Shown: positions 1 to 5,273 of the stretch, piece after piece | How positions within the stretch are numbered: the first letter of the stretch is position 1 | Layout: every line of letters begins with the position of its first letter | Source: an uncultured Eubacteriales bacterium | Lineage (GTDB): Bacteria; Bacillota; Clostridia; Lachnospirales; Lachnospiraceae | Reading direction: 5' to 3' | DNA: 5,273 nt | Assembly: GCA_900321915.1 (NCBI GenBank) | Contig: ONXW01000120.1 | Coordinates: 1-5,273 of the forward strand | Position numbers and translations under genes: made by a program | Notes under the pieces: generated by a model | Databases searched by the model: none | Told to the model about the DNA's origin: nothing | Seen by the model: the letters and a program-made list of their open reading frames with translations, nothing else

Positions 1-27
1 CGTAAAAGTGCTTAAAATAAAGGATTT

Positions 28-1239
28 CTACGAGTTCAACTTTTGTAGCAACACTATAGTCTCGATGTGCTCCGTAAACGGAAACATATCAAATGGCCGG
101 CATTCCACAGCCTGATATCCCTTCTTCTGAAAGACCTTCAGGTCCCTGGCCAGGGTATCCGGTCCGCAGGAAATATAGACCACCCGCGAGGGCCCCATTT
201 TCGCGAGGGCGCCGATAAATTCTTCGGTGCTTCCGCTCCTGGGCGGATCCAGGAAGACCACATCCGGCCGTATGTCGGACTCCGCCATCTGCACCATAAA
301 TTTTGTGGCGTCATTGCAGTAGAATTCCGCGTTTTTTATGCCGTTAAGCTTTTTGTTGCGCACCGCGTCCGCGACCGCATCCCGGTTCAGCTCCACGCCA
401 ATGACCTTTCCCGCTTTTCCTGCCGCGGTCAGGCCGATGGTGCCGATGCCGCAGTAGGCGTCCAGCACGGTCTCCTTCCCGGTCAGGCCTGCCATCTCTA
501 TGGCAGTCCTGTAAAGATGTTCTGTCTGTGCGGGGTTGACCTGGTAAAAAGACCGGGAGGATATGCGGAAGCGCACACCGCAGAGCACATCTTCGATGTA
601 TCCCCTGCCGTAAAGCACATTTTCCCGCTCCCCCAGCACCATGCTGGTCTTCGCCCCGTTGATGTTCTGCACCACGGTCGTGATCTCCGGGTGCTTCTCC
701 CGAAGGGCCTTCACAAAGTTATTCCTGGAGGGGAAGACCGGGGAGGCAGTCACCAGAACCACCATGATTTCTCCGGTGGAAAAGCCGCGCCGCACCAGTA
801 CATGCCTGAGCAGGCCGTACCCGGTATCCTCGTCATATGTCTTTATCTTAAAAGAGCGGAGCATGCCGCGGATGGTGCGGATGATCTCATCCGCCTTCTC
901 ATCCTCGATAAGGCAGCTGTCCAGCGGGACTATCCGGTGGCTTAACGCCTCATAGGTGCCGGAAATGATATTCCCCCGCCGATCCAGGCCGAAGACAGCG
1001 TGGACCTTGTTGCGGTAGTGAAGCGGCTGCTCCATCCCCCGGATGGGGCGCACGGGGCAGATGCCCTTCATCAGCGCTTCCATCTGTTTCTGCTTCTTTT
1101 TCAGCTGCTCCCCGTAGGGCACGCCCGTATACTGGCAGCCGCCGCATTTCTTCGCGGCCGCGCAGACAGGCTGCTCCGGTTTTCCGGGTACGCTTCCTCC
1201 GGTATTTCTCCGTACCGCCGGGGTATTCTTTGTGTTCAC
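28..1239 (-). CDS. rlmD: 23S rRNA (uracil-5-)-methyltransferase, RlmD/RumA family
   Basis: This 403-residue protein is a SAM-dependent RNA m5U methyltransferase (COG2265, TrmA/RumA family). Family members methylate uracil C5 in 23S rRNA, at U1939 in E. coli RlmD and at both U747 and U1939 in Bacillus RlmCD. Seen in sequence: C26, C32, C35 and C109 match the spacing of the four RumA [4Fe-4S] ligands. The FYQVN motif at 231-235 supplies the RumA-like Gln and Asn. The SAM-binding loop LDAYCGIGTIGL lies at 259-270, followed by E283. DPP is at 331-333, the catalytic Cys is C358 in the ISCGP motif, and the HIET motif at 391-394 carries the general-base Glu (E393). Family members often have an N-terminal TRAM domain; here the protein starts just before the Fe-S cysteines, so TRAM is absent. 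The start is GTG. The next in-frame ATG lies after the Fe-S cysteines and would remove them. It follows the carboxypeptidase stop by 30 bases, so the two are probably co-transcribed. The family call is very secure; the exact target uridine is not. Confidence 0.95.
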   Translation of the reverse strand: MNTKNTPAVRRNTGGSVPGKPEQPVCAAAKKCGGCQYTGVPYGEQLKKKQKQMEALMKGICPVRPIRGMEQPLHYRNKVHAVFGLDRRGNIISGTYEALSHRIVPLDSCLIEDEKADEIIRTIRGMLRSFKIKTYDEDTGYGLLRHVLVRRGFSTGEIMVVLVTASPVFPSRNNFVKALREKHPEITTVVQNINGAKTSMVLGERENVLYGRGYIEDVLCGVRFRISSRSFYQVNPAQTEHLYRTAIEMAGLTGKETVLDAYCGIGTIGLTAAGKAGKVIGVELNRDAVADAVRNKKLNGIKNAEFYCNDATKFMVQMAESDIRPDVVFLDPPRSGSTEEFIGALAKMGPSRVVYISCGPDTLARDLKVFQKKGYQAVECRPFDMFPFTEHIETIVLLQKLNS

Positions 1240-1247
1240 TGTTCTGT

Positions 1248-1252
1248 CCTCT
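1248..1252 (-). promoter_or_regulatory. Ribosome binding site supporting the rlmD GTG start
   Basis: On the minus strand AGAGG lies 8 bases before the GTG at 1239, within a longer purine-rich run (GGAGAGAGAGG). It sits inside the 30-base gap after the carboxypeptidase stop. This supports GTG as the real start. Confidence 0.6.
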
Positions 1253-1269
1253 CTCTCCTGCTGCCCGCG

Positions 1270-2367
1270 CTACGGCGCCAGTTCCCGGTAAATCGCCACA
1301 TGGTCGTAGATGCAGCGCCAGGAGCTGTGGGCATTGCCCGTCACGCATATATAGTTTTTCCCGCTGTCAGATATCTCCCAGGAGGCGGCACAGCTTCCGG
1401 ACTGTTTGACATACCCGGTCTTGGCTGCCATAACCGTGCCGTGAAATTCCTTGTCCTCGATGCGCCGCAGAAACCAGTTGGAGAGGGCAATCCCTTCCGG
1501 GTGCTGCGGGGTGGCCGTCGTGGTCCAGGTGTGGGCCGACAGGATCTCCCTGGCGAGGTCATTTTCCACCGCAGCCTTGAGAATCATGGCCATATCCTTT
1601 ACCGTACAGTGGTTGTCCTCGCTGTAAAGGCCGATACAGTTGGAAAAATGCGCCGTCCCGGCCAGTCCCAGCTCCTGCACCTTCTGGTTCATCAGCGCCA
1701 CAAAGGCCTCCTGCGAACCGGCTGTATACTCCGCCAGCGAAAGCGCCGCGTCGGCGCCGGAGGGAAGGGCCGTGCCGTAGAACAGGTCCCTCACAGGAAC
1801 AGCCTCCCCCAGGGCAAATCCCGCGGTACTGCAGTCATTCCTGAAAATATAATCCATGGTCTCCTGGGACATCACCACCAGGTCATCCAGGTTCGTCACA
1901 TGCTCCGCGGCCACCAGGACTGTCAGGATCTTGGTCATGGAAGCGGGATTCATCACTGTATCCGCCTCCCGTCCTGCCGTCACCGTGCCTGTATCCATAT
2001 CGATAAGGACGCCGTAGGTGCTGTTCACCTCCCCGATGGCAATGGGGATTCCGGGACCGTTCGCCGTATATCCCTCAAAAAAAGAGGGCGCGGGAACGGT
2101 GCTCTCAAAGGATAATGCCGCCGCGCTCTCCGGCGGTGCGCTCTCTTCTTCCGTCTCTTCGCCGGAAGGCGTTCCCGGTTCCTCCGTACTCTCCGCATCC
2201 TCCCCGGAGCTCTCCGGATAGAGCGATGTCTCCTGGGCCAAGGCCCCCGTCTCTTCCCCTTTTTCACCCCGAAACAGCCCTATCAGCAGGCGGATGCCGG
2301 ATACCGCCAGAAAGAGCAGCAGGATGCACACTGCCGAAAAGATCGCGATATTTCGTATCTGGCGCAT
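1270..2367 (-). CDS. Membrane-anchored D-alanyl-D-alanine carboxypeptidase (peptidase S11, DacF/DacA-like)
   Basis: This 365-residue penicillin-binding-protein-type enzyme is predicted to trim the terminal D-Ala from peptidoglycan stem peptides outside the membrane. Residues about 7-32 form one hydrophobic segment, most likely an uncleaved signal anchor. Residues about 34-90 are a low-complexity acidic linker rich in E, S, P, T and G. The catalytic domain spans about 108-350. It has the nucleophile motif SMTK at 143-146, SGAD at 203-206 in the SxN position, and KTG at 316-318. The usual Asn of SxN (commonly SGND in this family) is Ala205 here. The protein ends soon after the catalytic domain, so the C-terminal PBP5-type domain and amphipathic anchor are absent and the N-terminal helix is the likely membrane tether. 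The ATG at 2367 directly abuts an in-frame TGA, and I see no good ribosome binding site before it. The basic ORF upstream may be the original N-terminus (see 2368-2448). rlmD follows 30 bases downstream. Confidence 0.9.
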   Translation of the reverse strand: MRQIRNIAIFSAVCILLLFLAVSGIRLLIGLFRGEKGEETGALAQETSLYPESSGEDAESTEEPGTPSGEETEEESAPPESAAALSFESTVPAPSFFEGYTANGPGIPIAIGEVNSTYGVLIDMDTGTVTAGREADTVMNPASMTKILTVLVAAEHVTNLDDLVVMSQETMDYIFRNDCSTAGFALGEAVPVRDLFYGTALPSGADAALSLAEYTAGSQEAFVALMNQKVQELGLAGTAHFSNCIGLYSEDNHCTVKDMAMILKAAVENDLAREILSAHTWTTTATPQHPEGIALSNWFLRRIEDKEFHGTVMAAKTGYVKQSGSCAASWEISDSGKNYICVTGNAHSSWRCIYDHVAIYRELAP

Positions 2368-2448
2368 TCATCTGCGCCGCATTCGGGCCCGTCTGGCCGC
2401 AGGGGAGAGTTTTCTCCTCGGGCGGGTATTCTGCAGGTTTTCACTCAT
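2368..2448 (-). CDS. 26-codon basic ORF, in frame with the carboxypeptidase: probable cut-off N-terminal tail or leader peptide
   Basis: On the minus strand an ATG at 2448 opens a 26-codon frame ending in TGA at 2370-2368. The next codon is the carboxypeptidase ATG in the same frame. The peptide is strongly basic at its end, with the stretch KLSPAARRARMRRR. GGAGAG lies 9 bases before its ATG, whereas the carboxypeptidase ATG has no visible ribosome binding site. A basic cytoplasmic tail just before a hydrophobic anchor is what the positive-inside rule predicts, so this looks like the true start of one longer protein interrupted by one stop codon. A CGA-to-TGA change would explain it. Other options are a sequencing error, stop-start translational coupling, or a genuine small leader peptide. 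I do not recognise the peptide as a known family. Confidence 0.45.
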   Translation of the reverse strand: MSENLQNTRPRRKLSPAARRARMRRR

Positions 2449-2457
2449 GCTTCGGTT

Positions 2458-2463
2458 CTCTCC
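2458..2463 (-). promoter_or_regulatory. Ribosome binding site of the small basic ORF
   Basis: GGAGAG on the minus strand lies 9 bases before the ATG at 2448. It is the only convincing ribosome binding site near the carboxypeptidase start region, so it favours 2448 over 2367 as the place where ribosomes load. Confidence 0.55.
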
Positions 2464-2485
2464 GATTCTTTTCCCGGAACACGAT

Positions 2486-2512
2486 AAGCCCCCCGGCTTC
2501 ACCGGAGGGCTT
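2486..2512. terminator. GC-rich hairpin after the HPr-like gene, possible terminator
   Basis: Two 11-base arms (2486-2496 and 2502-2512) enclose a 5-base loop. In leftward RNA all eleven pairs form, one of them a G-U wobble; in rightward RNA that position is a C-A mismatch. An outer 6-bp helix (GAACAC at 2477-2482 with GTGTTC at 2517-2522) can extend it. It starts 15 bases past the HPr-like stop, so it fits as that gene's terminator. However, the leftward 3' flank (ATCGTGTTCC) is a poor U-tract, while the rightward flank (TTCTGTGTTCTCTCTT) is pyrimidine-rich. It may be leaky, bidirectional, or a processing or stability hairpin. Confidence 0.6.
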
Positions 2513-2526
2513 TTCTGTGTTCTCTC

Positions 2527-2766
2527 TTACTGTTCTTTTGCTGCCATGCTGTCAAGGAATGCGTCGAATTCCTTGTCCTCACCGTCATAGCGGACTTCCA
2601 GGTCCTTTGTCAGGTCCAGGCCCATAATTCCGAGATAGGATTTTGCGTCTACCGCGCCGACACGGCCGCTGTTGGTGATATCGATCTCAAAATCGCAGCG
2701 GGAAGCCGCGTTGACAAAATCATTAACCTTTGAAGCGTCCAGCCGGATAATCTTGCTTTTGCTCAT
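2527..2766 (-). CDS. HPr-family protein lacking the His15 loop (Crh-like)
   Basis: This 79-residue protein matches the HPr fold over its full length, close to the 85-88 residues usual for HPr. The most telling match is DAKSYLGIMGLDL at 40-52, which aligns with the HPr segment LKSIMGVMSLGI around Ser46, so S43 is the likely Ser46 equivalent. In normal HPr the segment after the first strand reads GIHARPAT and carries the phosphorylated His15. Here residues 11-22 read ASKVNDFVNAAS; about five residues are missing and no His is present. It therefore cannot act as an ordinary PTS phosphocarrier at that site. Known Bacillus Crh also lacks His15 but keeps Ser46 and acts with CcpA; a similar regulatory role is inference. 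The ATG at 2766 has GGAGG 6 bases upstream. Its leader runs from a good promoter near 2864-2892 and it is divergent from galT. A hairpin follows 15 bases after the stop. Confidence 0.85.
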   Translation of the reverse strand: MSKSKIIRLDASKVNDFVNAASRCDFEIDITNSGRVGAVDAKSYLGIMGLDLTKDLEVRYDGEDKEFDAFLDSMAAKEQ

Positions 2767-2824
2767 AAGTAACCTCCACAGTTCGGTATTTTACTCACTC
2801 CAACTCTACTTTGTCTGTGAAATC

Positions 2825-2841
2825 CAGCTGCTCCGCAGCTG
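2825..2841 (-). other. Stem-loop in the leader of the HPr-like gene
   Basis: A perfect 7-bp inverted repeat (CAGCTGC and GCAGCTG) with a 3-base loop lies between the predicted transcription start (near 2857) and the gene start at 2766. No U-tract follows in the leftward direction, so it is not a terminator. It could protect the mRNA 5' end or be a protein binding site. The role is unknown. Confidence 0.45.
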
Positions 2842-2863
2842 CACTTCCCTGTAAAGTGTAACC

Positions 2864-2892
2864 ATGATAACCGATAGCGTGTTCATTTGCAA
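2864..2892 (-). promoter_or_regulatory. Sigma-A-type promoter for the HPr-like gene
   Basis: On the minus strand the -35 box is TTGCAA (2892-2887) and the -10 box is TATCAT (2869-2864), exactly 17 bases apart; the -10 matches TATAAT at 5 of 6. A run of eight A residues (2901-2894) lies just upstream of the -35 and could serve as an UP-like element. Transcription should begin near 2857, giving a leader of about 90 bases. Confidence 0.6.
2872..2886. promoter_or_regulatory. Candidate CcpA-binding (cre-like) site
   Basis: Read on the minus strand, ATGAACACGCTATCG fits the published cre pattern WTGNAANCGNWNNCW at 13 of 15 positions, with the central CG intact. Mismatches are at positions 6 and 15. 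It fills most of the spacer between the -35 and -10 boxes of the leftward promoter, a position where bound CcpA would block RNA polymerase. Such degenerate patterns also occur by chance, so this remains a candidate. Confidence 0.35.
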
Positions 2893-2961
2893 GTTTTTTT
2901 TCATGAATTTCAATAACTTATTTATGTGAATAATATCTAAGGTATTAAAAAGAAATTCCTA

Positions 2962-2990
2962 TTGTTTTTTTATGAAGATTCTTTCATAAT
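2962..2990 (+). promoter_or_regulatory. Sigma-A-type promoter for galT-galE
   Basis: The -35 box is TTGTTT (2962-2967) and the -10 box is CATAAT (2985-2990, 5 of 6 matches to TATAAT), with a 17-base spacer. Transcription should begin near 2997, leaving a leader of about 57 bases before the galT ATG. The -35 is weak (only TTG fits well), which suits a promoter needing an activator or being regulated. Confidence 0.5.
2970..2989. promoter_or_regulatory. Dyad operator candidate over the galT promoter
   Basis: The arms TTATGAA (2970-2976) and TTCATAA (2983-2989) are perfect inverted repeats 6 bases apart. They cover the spacer and most of the -10 box of the predicted galT promoter, so a dimer bound here would block transcription. 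Related half-sites recur nearby: TTATGGA at 2998-3004, TATGAA at 3031-3036 and the palindrome TTCATGAA at 2900-2907. The binding protein is not identifiable from this window. AT-rich DNA makes short dyads easier to find by chance. Confidence 0.4.
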
Positions 2991-3009
2991 AATGTAGTTA
3001 TGGAAGATC

Positions 3010-3030
3010 TGCCGTTTTGAAGATACGGCA
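3010..3030 (+). other. Stem-loop in the galT leader
   Basis: TGCCGT (3010-3015) and ACGGCA (3025-3030) form a perfect 6-bp stem with a 9-base loop. It lies in the predicted leader, ending 11 bases before the ribosome binding site GGGGGAGG (3042-3049). There is no U-tract after it, so it is not an intrinsic terminator. It may simply set mRNA stability. Confidence 0.35.
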
Positions 3031-3053
3031 TATGAAAATCCGGGGGAGGTTTT

Positions 3054-4604
3054 ATGAATTCTTCTCTTCACAGTCCTGAAGCGGCTGTCTGCGCGCTTAT
3101 CGCCTACGGCCTTTCCAGGGGACTGATTACATCTGACGATATTTATTACACGGCAAATACGCTGTATGACATCCTTCATACGGAGCCGGAGCAGGAACTC
3201 TGCCTTCCGGAGGAGATACCTCCGCTGGAGGATATCCTCTCCTGCCTTCTCGACGACGCGGTCAGCCGCGGCGTCTGCGGGGATGGGGTCACCGCCCGCG
3301 ACCTTTTCGACACCCGGCTCATGGGGGCGCTCACACCGAAGCCCGGGGAAGTTGTCCGGACCTTCCGGGAAAAATACCTGGAAAGCCCCGAAGCGGCCAC
3401 AGATTATTTTTACCGCCTGGCCCTGGACTCCGATTATATCCGCACCTACCGCATCCGGAAGGACCGCAAATGGATTGCGCCCACGCCCTACGGCGACCTG
3501 GATATCACCATCAACCTCTCCAAGCCGGAGAAGGATCCCCGGGCCATCGCGCAGGCCCTGACCATGAAGCAGGTCTCCTATCCGAAGTGCCTGCTGTGCC
3601 GTGAGAACGAGGGCTACGCCGGGCGCCTCAACCACCCGGCCCGCCAGAATATCCGGCTGATACCCCTGACCCTGGACGGGGAACCCTGGTTTCTGCAGTA
3701 TTCCCCCTACGTCTATTACAACGAACACTGCATCGTCCTCTCGGCGGAACATGTCCCGATGAAGATCGATGTGCGGACCTTCCGGCGGCTTCTCCAGTTC
3801 GTCTCCATGTTCCCGCACTACACTGTCGGGTCCAACGCCGACCTTCCCATCGTCGGCGGCTCTATCCTGACCCACGAGCATTTCCAGGGCGGACGCTACA
3901 CCTTCGCCATGGCGCGGGCTTATATCCGGGAAAATGTCGTCTTCCGGGGATTTGAGGACATCTCCGCAGGCATTGTCCACTGGCCCATGTCCGTGCTCCG
4001 GCTGGACGGTCCTGACCCGGACCGCATCACCGCCCTCGCCGATAAGATTCTCAGGACATGGCGCGGATACAGCGATGAGAGCGCCGGCGTCCTGGCGTTT
4101 TCCGGCGATGTTCCGCACAATACCATCACGCCCATCGCCCGCAGGAAAGACGGCCTGTATGAGCTGGACCTGGTGCTGCGCAACAACCGTACCACGGAGG
4201 AATACCCGCTGGGCATCTTCCACCCGCACCAGGAGCTTCACCATATCAAGAAAGAAAACATCGGCCTCATCGAGGTTATGGGCCTGGCCGTCCTTCCGGC
4301 CCGGCTTCTCGGGGAGATGGACCTGCTCCGGCAGGCCATCCTGCACGGCAGGGATATCTCTTCCGTCCCCGGGCTCGAATCCCACGCGCCCTGGGCCGCG
4401 GAGATCCTTCAGAAATACCCGGAATACCGGCCGGAACGTGTTTCCGGACAGGATCCGGAAAAGCTCCGGGAAGTCATCGAAAAGGAAATCGGCATCGTAT
4501 TCTCGAAAGTCCTGGAACACTGCGGCGTATTTCCCGATACGCCGGAGGGTAAAGAGCAGTTTGACCGGTTTATCACTACAGTAAATACACAGACGGAGGA
4601 ATAA
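3054..4604 (+). CDS. galT: UDP-glucose--hexose-1-phosphate uridylyltransferase, class II (Firmicutes type)
   Basis: This 516-residue cytoplasmic enzyme of the Leloir pathway converts galactose-1-phosphate plus UDP-glucose into UDP-galactose plus glucose-1-phosphate. Its length is that of class II GalT (about 500 residues) rather than the shorter class I enzyme (about 350). Visible landmarks are the N-terminal helical region with AYGLSRGLI at 17-25, the segment WIAPTPYGDLDITINL from W140, the CLLC pair (C179, C182), and the segment RLIPLTLDGEPW typical of this class. The HEHFQGG motif at 274-280 is the class II counterpart of the class I HPHCQ active site. FHPHQELHHIKKENIG begins at 389, with the conserved H390 and H392. 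The ATG at 3054 follows GGGGGAGG by 4 bases, slightly close but strong. galE follows after 4 bases, so the two form one operon. No galK is present in the window. The gene looks intact. Confidence 0.96.
   Translation: MNSSLHSPEAAVCALIAYGLSRGLITSDDIYYTANTLYDILHTEPEQELCLPEEIPPLEDILSCLLDDAVSRGVCGDGVTARDLFDTRLMGALTPKPGEVVRTFREKYLESPEAATDYFYRLALDSDYIRTYRIRKDRKWIAPTPYGDLDITINLSKPEKDPRAIAQALTMKQVSYPKCLLCRENEGYAGRLNHPARQNIRLIPLTLDGEPWFLQYSPYVYYNEHCIVLSAEHVPMKIDVRTFRRLLQFVSMFPHYTVGSNADLPIVGGSILTHEHFQGGRYTFAMARAYIRENVVFRGFEDISAGIVHWPMSVLRLDGPDPDRITALADKILRTWRGYSDESAGVLAFSGDVPHNTITPIARRKDGLYELDLVLRNNRTTEEYPLGIFHPHQELHHIKKENIGLIEVMGLAVLPARLLGEMDLLRQAILHGRDISSVPGLESHAPWAAEILQKYPEYRPERVSGQDPEKLREVIEKEIGIVFSKVLEHCGVFPDTPEGKEQFDRFITTVNTQTEE
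4595..4599 (+). promoter_or_regulatory. Ribosome binding site of galE inside the end of galT
   Basis: GGAGG lies within the last galT codons, 9 bases before the galE ATG at 4609. It fixes the galE start and implies coupled translation of the two genes. Confidence 0.8.
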
Positions 4605-4608
4605 CTAT

Positions 4609-5273
4609 ATGCAGATTCTTGTCACCGGGGGAACCGGATTCATCGGAAGCCATACCTGTGTTGAGCTTTTGAATGCCGGCTATGATGTCGTCATCGCCGA
4701 CAATCTCTATAATTCCAAGGAGATGGTGGTGGACCGCATCGAGGCCATCACCGGGAAGCGCCCGAAGTTCTATAAGCTGAACCTTCTGGACTATGACGCC
4801 TTATACGAACTGTTCGAGGTGGAAGACATCGACGCCGTCATTCACTTTGCCGGCTACAAGGCGGTGGGGGAATCCACGAGAAAGCCCCTGTCTTACTACC
4901 GCAACAATATCCTCTCCACCCTGAACCTCTGCAAGGTTATGAAGAAGCACGGCTGCTTCAGCATCGTGTTCTCCTCCTCCGCCACCGTCTACGGCAACCC
5001 GGCCTTTGTGCCCATCACGGAGGACTGCCCGCTGGGCGAAACCACCAACCCCTACGGGGCGACCAAGTCCATGCAGGAGAGGATTCTCACCGACCTCTGG
5101 GCCAGCGACAACCGCTGGCATGTGATGCTGCTCAGGTATTTCAACCCCATCGGCGCCCATGAGAGCGGCCTCATCGGGGAAGACCCGAAGGGCATCCCGA
5201 ACAACCTCCTGCCCTATGTGGCCCAGGTGGCTTCCGGAAAGCTGGAAAAGGTCCATGTATTCGGCAATGACTA
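4609..5273 (+). CDS. galE: UDP-glucose 4-epimerase (partial, 3' end beyond window)
   Basis: This extended short-chain dehydrogenase/reductase interconverts UDP-galactose and UDP-glucose using bound NAD, completing the Leloir cycle with GalT and supplying UDP-galactose for glycans. The first 221 residues are present out of about 340 usual for the family; the frame is open at the window edge. The NAD-binding Rossmann motif GGTGFIG is at 7-13. The catalytic residues fall at the same numbers as in E. coli GalE: S124 in the SSSATVYG motif, and Y149 and K153 in YGATK. RYFNP places N179 at the substrate site, and the segment GEDPKGIPNNLLPY follows as in characterised epimerases. The start ATG is 4 bases after the galT stop with GGAGG 9 bases upstream. 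Nothing suggests damage in the visible part. Confidence 0.97.
   Translation, partial: MQILVTGGTGFIGSHTCVELLNAGYDVVIADNLYNSKEMVVDRIEAITGKRPKFYKLNLLDYDALYELFEVEDIDAVIHFAGYKAVGESTRKPLSYYRNNILSTLNLCKVMKKHGCFSIVFSSSATVYGNPAFVPITEDCPLGETTNPYGATKSMQERILTDLWASDNRWHVMLLRYFNPIGAHESGLIGEDPKGIPNNLLPYVAQVASGKLEKVHVFGND

Noticed and set aside
67..945. A 292-codon plus-strand frame over rlmD.
   Set aside because: It is codon-aligned antisense to a methyltransferase with all its catalytic motifs; the translation looks like low-information shadow sequence.
1000..2115. A 371-codon plus-strand frame over the rlmD start and the carboxypeptidase.
   Set aside because: It spans two well-supported minus-strand genes and their gap, has no ribosome binding site I trust, and no recognisable domain.
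2368..2448. Arginine-sensing attenuator leader, because of the Arg-rich codons in the small ORF.
   Set aside because: The gene downstream has no link to arginine, no alternative anti-terminator structure is visible between it and the gene, and an N-terminal tail of a membrane protein explains the Arg residues better.
2115..2627. A 170-codon plus-strand frame rich in Pro, Ser and Arg.
   Set aside because: It lies antisense to the acidic linker of the carboxypeptidase and the HPr-like gene; its odd composition is the complement of those codons.
2910..2937. A TGTGA-containing AT-rich stretch resembling a CRP site half.
   Set aside because: Only one half-site fits, the matching arm is poor, and classical CRP control is not expected in Clostridia.
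2970..4520. A 516-codon open frame on the minus strand, covering most of galT and equal to it in length.
   Set aside because: It is codon-aligned antisense to galT, which has clear family motifs and a strong ribosome binding site. GC-rich third positions remove stops from this antisense phase. The equal length is coincidence and its protein shows no recognisable motif.
4801..5256. A 151-codon minus-strand frame inside galE.
   Set aside because: It is antisense to galE, whose NAD motif and catalytic S124, Y149 and K153 are unmistakable.

Overview
This window most likely comes from a Gram-positive anaerobe of the Clostridia, and Lachnospiraceae is my best guess. The evidence is GC-rich coding DNA with strong GGAGG-type ribosome binding sites, a class II (Firmicutes-type) galT followed directly by galE, a short HPr-like protein, and an S11 D,D-carboxypeptidase with an N-terminal membrane anchor. 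This is inference from gene content; nothing here fixes the genus.

Layout. The left half (28-2766) is read leftwards, from right to left: an HPr-like protein without the usual phosphorylatable histidine (2527-2766), a hairpin (about 2486-2512), a 26-codon basic ORF with a good ribosome binding site (2368-2448), a membrane-anchored D-alanyl-D-alanine carboxypeptidase (1270-2367), and an RlmD/RumA-type 23S rRNA m5U methyltransferase (28-1239, GTG start). The right half is read rightwards: galT (3054-4604) and then galE (from 4609, cut by the window edge), 4 bases apart and so almost certainly one operon. An AT-rich divergent control region of 287 bases (2767-3053) separates the halves. It holds a good promoter candidate in each direction, a CcpA (cre)-like site inside the leftward promoter, a 7-bp-arm dyad overlapping the -10 box of the rightward promoter, and a stem-loop in each leader.

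Function. GalT and GalE are two core enzymes of the Leloir pathway. GalT exchanges galactose-1-phosphate with UDP-glucose, and GalE regenerates UDP-glucose from UDP-galactose. Galactokinase is not in the window. The HPr-like gene resembles Crh more than a working phosphocarrier: the His15 loop is missing but the regulatory serine region remains. A role in carbon catabolite control is therefore plausible but unproven. The carboxypeptidase and rRNA methyltransferase are housekeeping genes, probably co-transcribed.

I did not find a clearly new biological system. The points most worth a second look are the in-frame TGA that separates a basic, ribosome-binding-site-equipped N-terminal extension from the carboxypeptidase start, the HPr-like protein lacking its histidine, and the overlapping control elements between the two transcription units.
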